Assembly: GCA_900549555.1 (NCBI GenBank) | Contig: UROO01000022.1 | Span: forward strand, 1-24,880 | Source of the DNA: an uncultured Collinsella sp. | Lineage (GTDB): Bacteria; Actinomycetota; Coriobacteriia; Coriobacteriales; Coriobacteriaceae | DNA: 24,880 bases | Reading direction: 5' to 3' | In this document: positions 22,497-24,880 of the stretch, piece by piece | Layout of the letters: every line of letters starts with the position of its first letter | Numbering within the stretch: the first letter of the stretch is position 1 | The notes under the pieces: model-generated | Database searches by the model: none | Seen by the model: only the letters and a program-made list of their open reading frames with translations | Told to the model about the DNA's origin: nothing | Position numbers and translations under genes: made by a program

Positions 22497-24713
22497 ATGG
22501 AACAATTCCCGCGATCGAGTTCGCGCAGTTCACGCCACGCGAGCGATCAACAAGCGCCGCACGAACGTTCGCGCGCTAACCGACAAGCCACCGAGCCGAG
22601 CCGCGCCGCAGGCCCCCATCGTGCGCCTGCCAACAAGGGTACCCACACCAACAGCGCCGCAAAAGAACAGGCGCCCACGCGCCCCAAATCTCGCTATATC
22701 CCCGCCCTCGACGGCCTGCGCACGCTTGCCGTCGTCGCGGTGGTGCTCTATCACCTCAACCTCACATGGGCACAGGGCGGCCTGCTCGGCGTCACGATCT
22801 TCTTTGTGCTTTCGGGCTATCTGATCACGCGCCTGCTCATCAACGAGGTATCAAAAACCGGCCGCATCGACCTTAAGAGCTTCTGGATTCGCCGCATCCG
22901 CCGCCTGTTCCCCGCCGTGGTAACGGTAGTGTTCGTGACCTGCGCTCTGTGCACCATCTTTAACCACGTGATGCTCACCAAGATGCGCCCCGACATCCTG
23001 CCGTCGCTGTTGTTCTTCAACAACTGGTGGCAGATTGCCCAAAACGTCTCGTACTTCAATGCTCTGGGCGACCCCTCGCCGCTCACGCACTTTTGGTCGC
23101 TTGCCATCGAGGAACAGTTCTACCTGATTTGGCCGCCACTGCTGTTTGCCATGGTATCCATGCATGTGAGCAAGCCCAACACACGCCGCGTGGTTCTGGG
23201 CCTTGCCGCGGTATCTGCCCTCGCCATGATGGTGCTTTACAACCCTGCCACCGACCCCAGCCGCGTGTACTACGGCACCGACACCCGCGTGTTCTCGCTG
23301 CTGTTGGGCGCCTGGATGGCCTTTATCCCCGACCGCGACCTGGCGCCCGCGCGCCTTGTCCACCATCTGGGGCTCGACCGACTGGCCGGCGCCTGCAAGC
23401 GTGGTAAAGAGAAGGCCAGCGAGCATGGCAAAGACGACGACAGTGCAGTCGAAGCCGGCCAGGCCCCATCGGGCGTGCCCATGGGCTTTTGGTCCTCGCC
23501 GGCCTCCATCGACCTGTTGGGTGTCGTTGGCCTCATTGGACTCGCCGCCATGGTCGCGCTCACCAACGGCTACACCGCTTTCCAATATCGCGGAGGCACG
23601 CTGCTGTGCTCCATCCTCACGTTGATGGTTATCGCGGCATGTGTGCAGCCCCAGGGCATGGTCGCACGCGCTCTTGCCGCCGAGCCGCTTGTGTGGGTCG
23701 GTAAGCGCTCGTACAGCATCTACCTGTGGCACTATCCGCTGTTGCTCCTCATGAACCCGGTCGCCAACATCAACGATACGCCCTGGTGGCAGTACATCTT
23801 GCAGGTACTTGTGGTGGTCGCCGTAGCCGAGTGCTCCTATCGCTTTATCGAAACACCGTTTAGGAAGGGCGCCTTCGGCCGCACCGTCGCCGAATTCCGC
23901 GATGGCACCACCACGCCCGCCAACTGGGCACGCGCGCACGTCCCTGTCTGCGCAGCCTGCACTGTCGTGTTGGTCGTTGCACTGGGCGGCCTGATCTTTG
24001 TGCCCGAAACGTCTGCACCGAGCGGCGAGGGCGCAGAAGTTCTGAACAAGGAAGCCAAAAACACCGCGCCCACCGACCAGCAGGCGGCCGACGACACCGA
24101 CAAGGACAACGACGGCTTCCCCGATGGCTCCTACGACCTGTTGATGATCGGTGACTCCGTGTCGCTGCGCGCCGTTGATTCCTTTGACGGTGTGTTCCCG
24201 CACAGCCATATCGATGCCGAAAAGGGTCGCCAGTTTGATGCGGGCCGCGCGACATTTGAGGGCTATATCCAGCAGAACCTTGCCGGCAAAATCGTGGTCT
24301 TTGCCCTGGGCACCAACGGTTTGGTAACGGACGCCCAGGTCGATGCGATCATGGCCGACGCCGGCGAGCAGCGTATTGTCGTATTTGTAAACACGCGTAG
24401 CCCGCAGCCGTGGGTCGGGTCCACGAACCAGGCCATCGCCAACGCCGCCACGCGCTACAAAAACGTTCGCGTTATCGACTGGTACGGATATAGTGCCAAC
24501 CGCAATGATCTGTTCGACGGCGATGGCACGCACCTCTCGAACACGGGTGTGACCGAGTACCTTAAGCTCATCCACGATGCCGTCAAGAAGGACCTGCCCG
24601 TGCATCCCGAGGATCACGTTAACGATCCGCAGCCGGCGGCTGTCAAATCCGCTGCCGATGCACTCGTCAGCGCCCTCGCCTACAAACCGCACAAGCTAGG
24701 CACCGACAAGTAA
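22497..24713 (+). CDS. OatA-like membrane O-acyltransferase with SGNH domain
   Basis: 738 residues. Residues 1-65 are a hydrophilic, disordered-looking Ser/Arg/Pro-rich cytoplasmic tail. The acyltransferase-3 domain (about 66-475) opens YIPALDGLRTLAVVAVVLYH with H85 in the first membrane helix and has about ten to eleven hydrophobic segments. It is followed by an acidic linker (about 515-540) and an extracellular SGNH domain with S554 (IGDSVSLRA) and the D676-G-T-H679 motif. This matches proteins that pass acyl groups across the membrane and O-acetylate peptidoglycan or surface polysaccharide. A charged insertion near 300-335 (KRGKEKASEHGKDDD) is not typical. ATG 22497 is the only plausible start but has a weak ribosome binding site (GGATGATG). 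TACAAT at 22452-22457 could be a -10. Confidence 0.92.
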   Translation: MEQFPRSSSRSSRHASDQQAPHERSRANRQATEPSRAAGPHRAPANKGTHTNSAAKEQAPTRPKSRYIPALDGLRTLAVVAVVLYHLNLTWAQGGLLGVTIFFVLSGYLITRLLINEVSKTGRIDLKSFWIRRIRRLFPAVVTVVFVTCALCTIFNHVMLTKMRPDILPSLLFFNNWWQIAQNVSYFNALGDPSPLTHFWSLAIEEQFYLIWPPLLFAMVSMHVSKPNTRRVVLGLAAVSALAMMVLYNPATDPSRVYYGTDTRVFSLLLGAWMAFIPDRDLAPARLVHHLGLDRLAGACKRGKEKASEHGKDDDSAVEAGQAPSGVPMGFWSSPASIDLLGVVGLIGLAAMVALTNGYTAFQYRGGTLLCSILTLMVIAACVQPQGMVARALAAEPLVWVGKRSYSIYLWHYPLLLLMNPVANINDTPWWQYILQVLVVVAVAECSYRFIETPFRKGAFGRTVAEFRDGTTTPANWARAHVPVCAACTVVLVVALGGLIFVPETSAPSGEGAEVLNKEAKNTAPTDQQAADDTDKDNDGFPDGSYDLLMIGDSVSLRAVDSFDGVFPHSHIDAEKGRQFDAGRATFEGYIQQNLAGKIVVFALGTNGLVTDAQVDAIMADAGEQRIVVFVNTRSPQPWVGSTNQAIANAATRYKNVRVIDWYGYSANRNDLFDGDGTHLSNTGVTEYLKLIHDAVKKDLPVHPEDHVNDPQPAAVKSAADALVSALAYKPHKLGTDK

Positions 24714-24736
24714 CGCACCGTCAAATCCGCTTGCAC

Positions 24737-24775
24737 CCGGAGGGGGCGTCGACCACAACCGACGTCCCCCTCCGG
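24737..24775 (+). terminator. Hairpin terminator after the acyltransferase gene
   Basis: Arms 24737-24751 (CCGGAGGGGGCGTCG) and 24760-24775 pair with one bulged base around an 8-nt loop. It starts 23 nt past the stop. There is no strong T-run. Confidence 0.7.
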
Positions 24776-24824
24776 CAGTTAAGGACGTTCCTTATGTGCC
24801 GGCACTTAGGGACACTCCTGACGC
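24776..24824. repeat. REP-like imperfect palindrome near the contig end
   Basis: AAGGACGTTCCTT (24781-24793, 5-bp stem with 3-nt loop) and the perfect palindrome GTGCCGGCAC (24796-24805) are parts of a larger imperfect palindrome of about 46 bp. The right half carries TTAGGGACACTCCT, of the GGGAC...TCC type seen in other hairpins here. Confidence 0.5.
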
Positions 24825-24837
24825 AGCTGATGAATGC

Positions 24838-24880
24838 CTGTCTCTTATACACATCTCCGAGCCCACGAGACGGACTCCTA
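24838..24880 (-). other. Untrimmed Nextera i7 / Read 2 adapter (artefact)
   Basis: 24838-24856 is the reverse-complement Tn5 mosaic end (CTGTCTCTTATACACATCT). 24857-24871 is the Nextera Read 2 tail (CCGAGCCCACGAGAC), and 24872-24879 (GGACTCCT) matches i7 index N705 as I recall it. This is not genomic. Confidence 0.97.

Noticed and set aside
22851..24692. 613-codon minus-strand open frame
   Set aside because: It is antisense to the acyltransferase, with no hydrophobic or catalytic pattern of its own.

Overview
The window is a GC-rich bacterial contig of about 24.8 kb. It carries 16 protein-coding genes, one of them frameshifted, and all but three are on the minus strand. The gene set suggests a gut Coriobacteriia member, most likely Collinsella. 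It includes GH1 6-phospho-beta-glucosidases, a LicT-type antiterminator, a PTS permease, LuxS, a split transketolase, a LuxR-type two-component system with multi-spanning sensors and an OatA-like acyltransferase. This taxonomic call rests on gene content and protein character, not on a database search. Both contig ends are untrimmed Illumina Nextera adapters with their index barcodes (1-44 and 24838-24880), so genuine genomic sequence is about 45-24837.

Layout. 124-966 (+) is a secreted lipoprotein. 1158-5156 (-) is a three-gene signalling operon joined by 4-nt overlaps: a degenerate multi-spanning sensor, then a histidine kinase broken by a 1-nt frameshift near its C-terminus, then a NarL/FixJ response regulator. 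5299-6729 (-) is a stand-alone 6-phospho-beta-glucosidase. 6730-8480 is an accessory patch. In it an orphan AAA ATPase gene (+) lies between two 179-bp direct repeats (about 94% identical) that carry the 3' end of the neighbouring DUF4867 gene, together with several palindromic repeats. 8426-9070 (DUF4867) and 9215-9703 (luxS) follow on the minus strand.

9993-14713 (-) is a compact sugar operon: L-fucose/L-arabinose-isomerase-like enzyme, transketolase N-half, transketolase C-half, FGGY kinase. A LacI regulator (14970-15980) lies directly upstream. The logic is aldose to ketose, ketose to ketose phosphate, then two-carbon transfer into the pentose phosphate pool. The substrate is not evident, and the kinase departs from glycerol kinase at a key glycerol-contacting position.

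16163-20086 (-) is a beta-glucoside operon: licT antiterminator, PTS EIIBC without EIIA, 6-phospho-beta-glucosidase. It has a well-formed LicT-type leader (perfect -10 box, two RAT-like motifs, intrinsic terminator), and a third RAT-like motif overlaps the licT stop codon. 20336-22310 (-) is a nucleoside salvage pair (nucleoside hydrolase and ribokinase). 22497-24713 (+) is a membrane O-acyltransferase with a C-terminal SGNH domain.

Recurring hairpins with GGGACRG-type cores lie in several intergenic gaps and look like a dispersed REP-like family. No tRNA, rRNA, CRISPR array, transposase or phage gene was seen.
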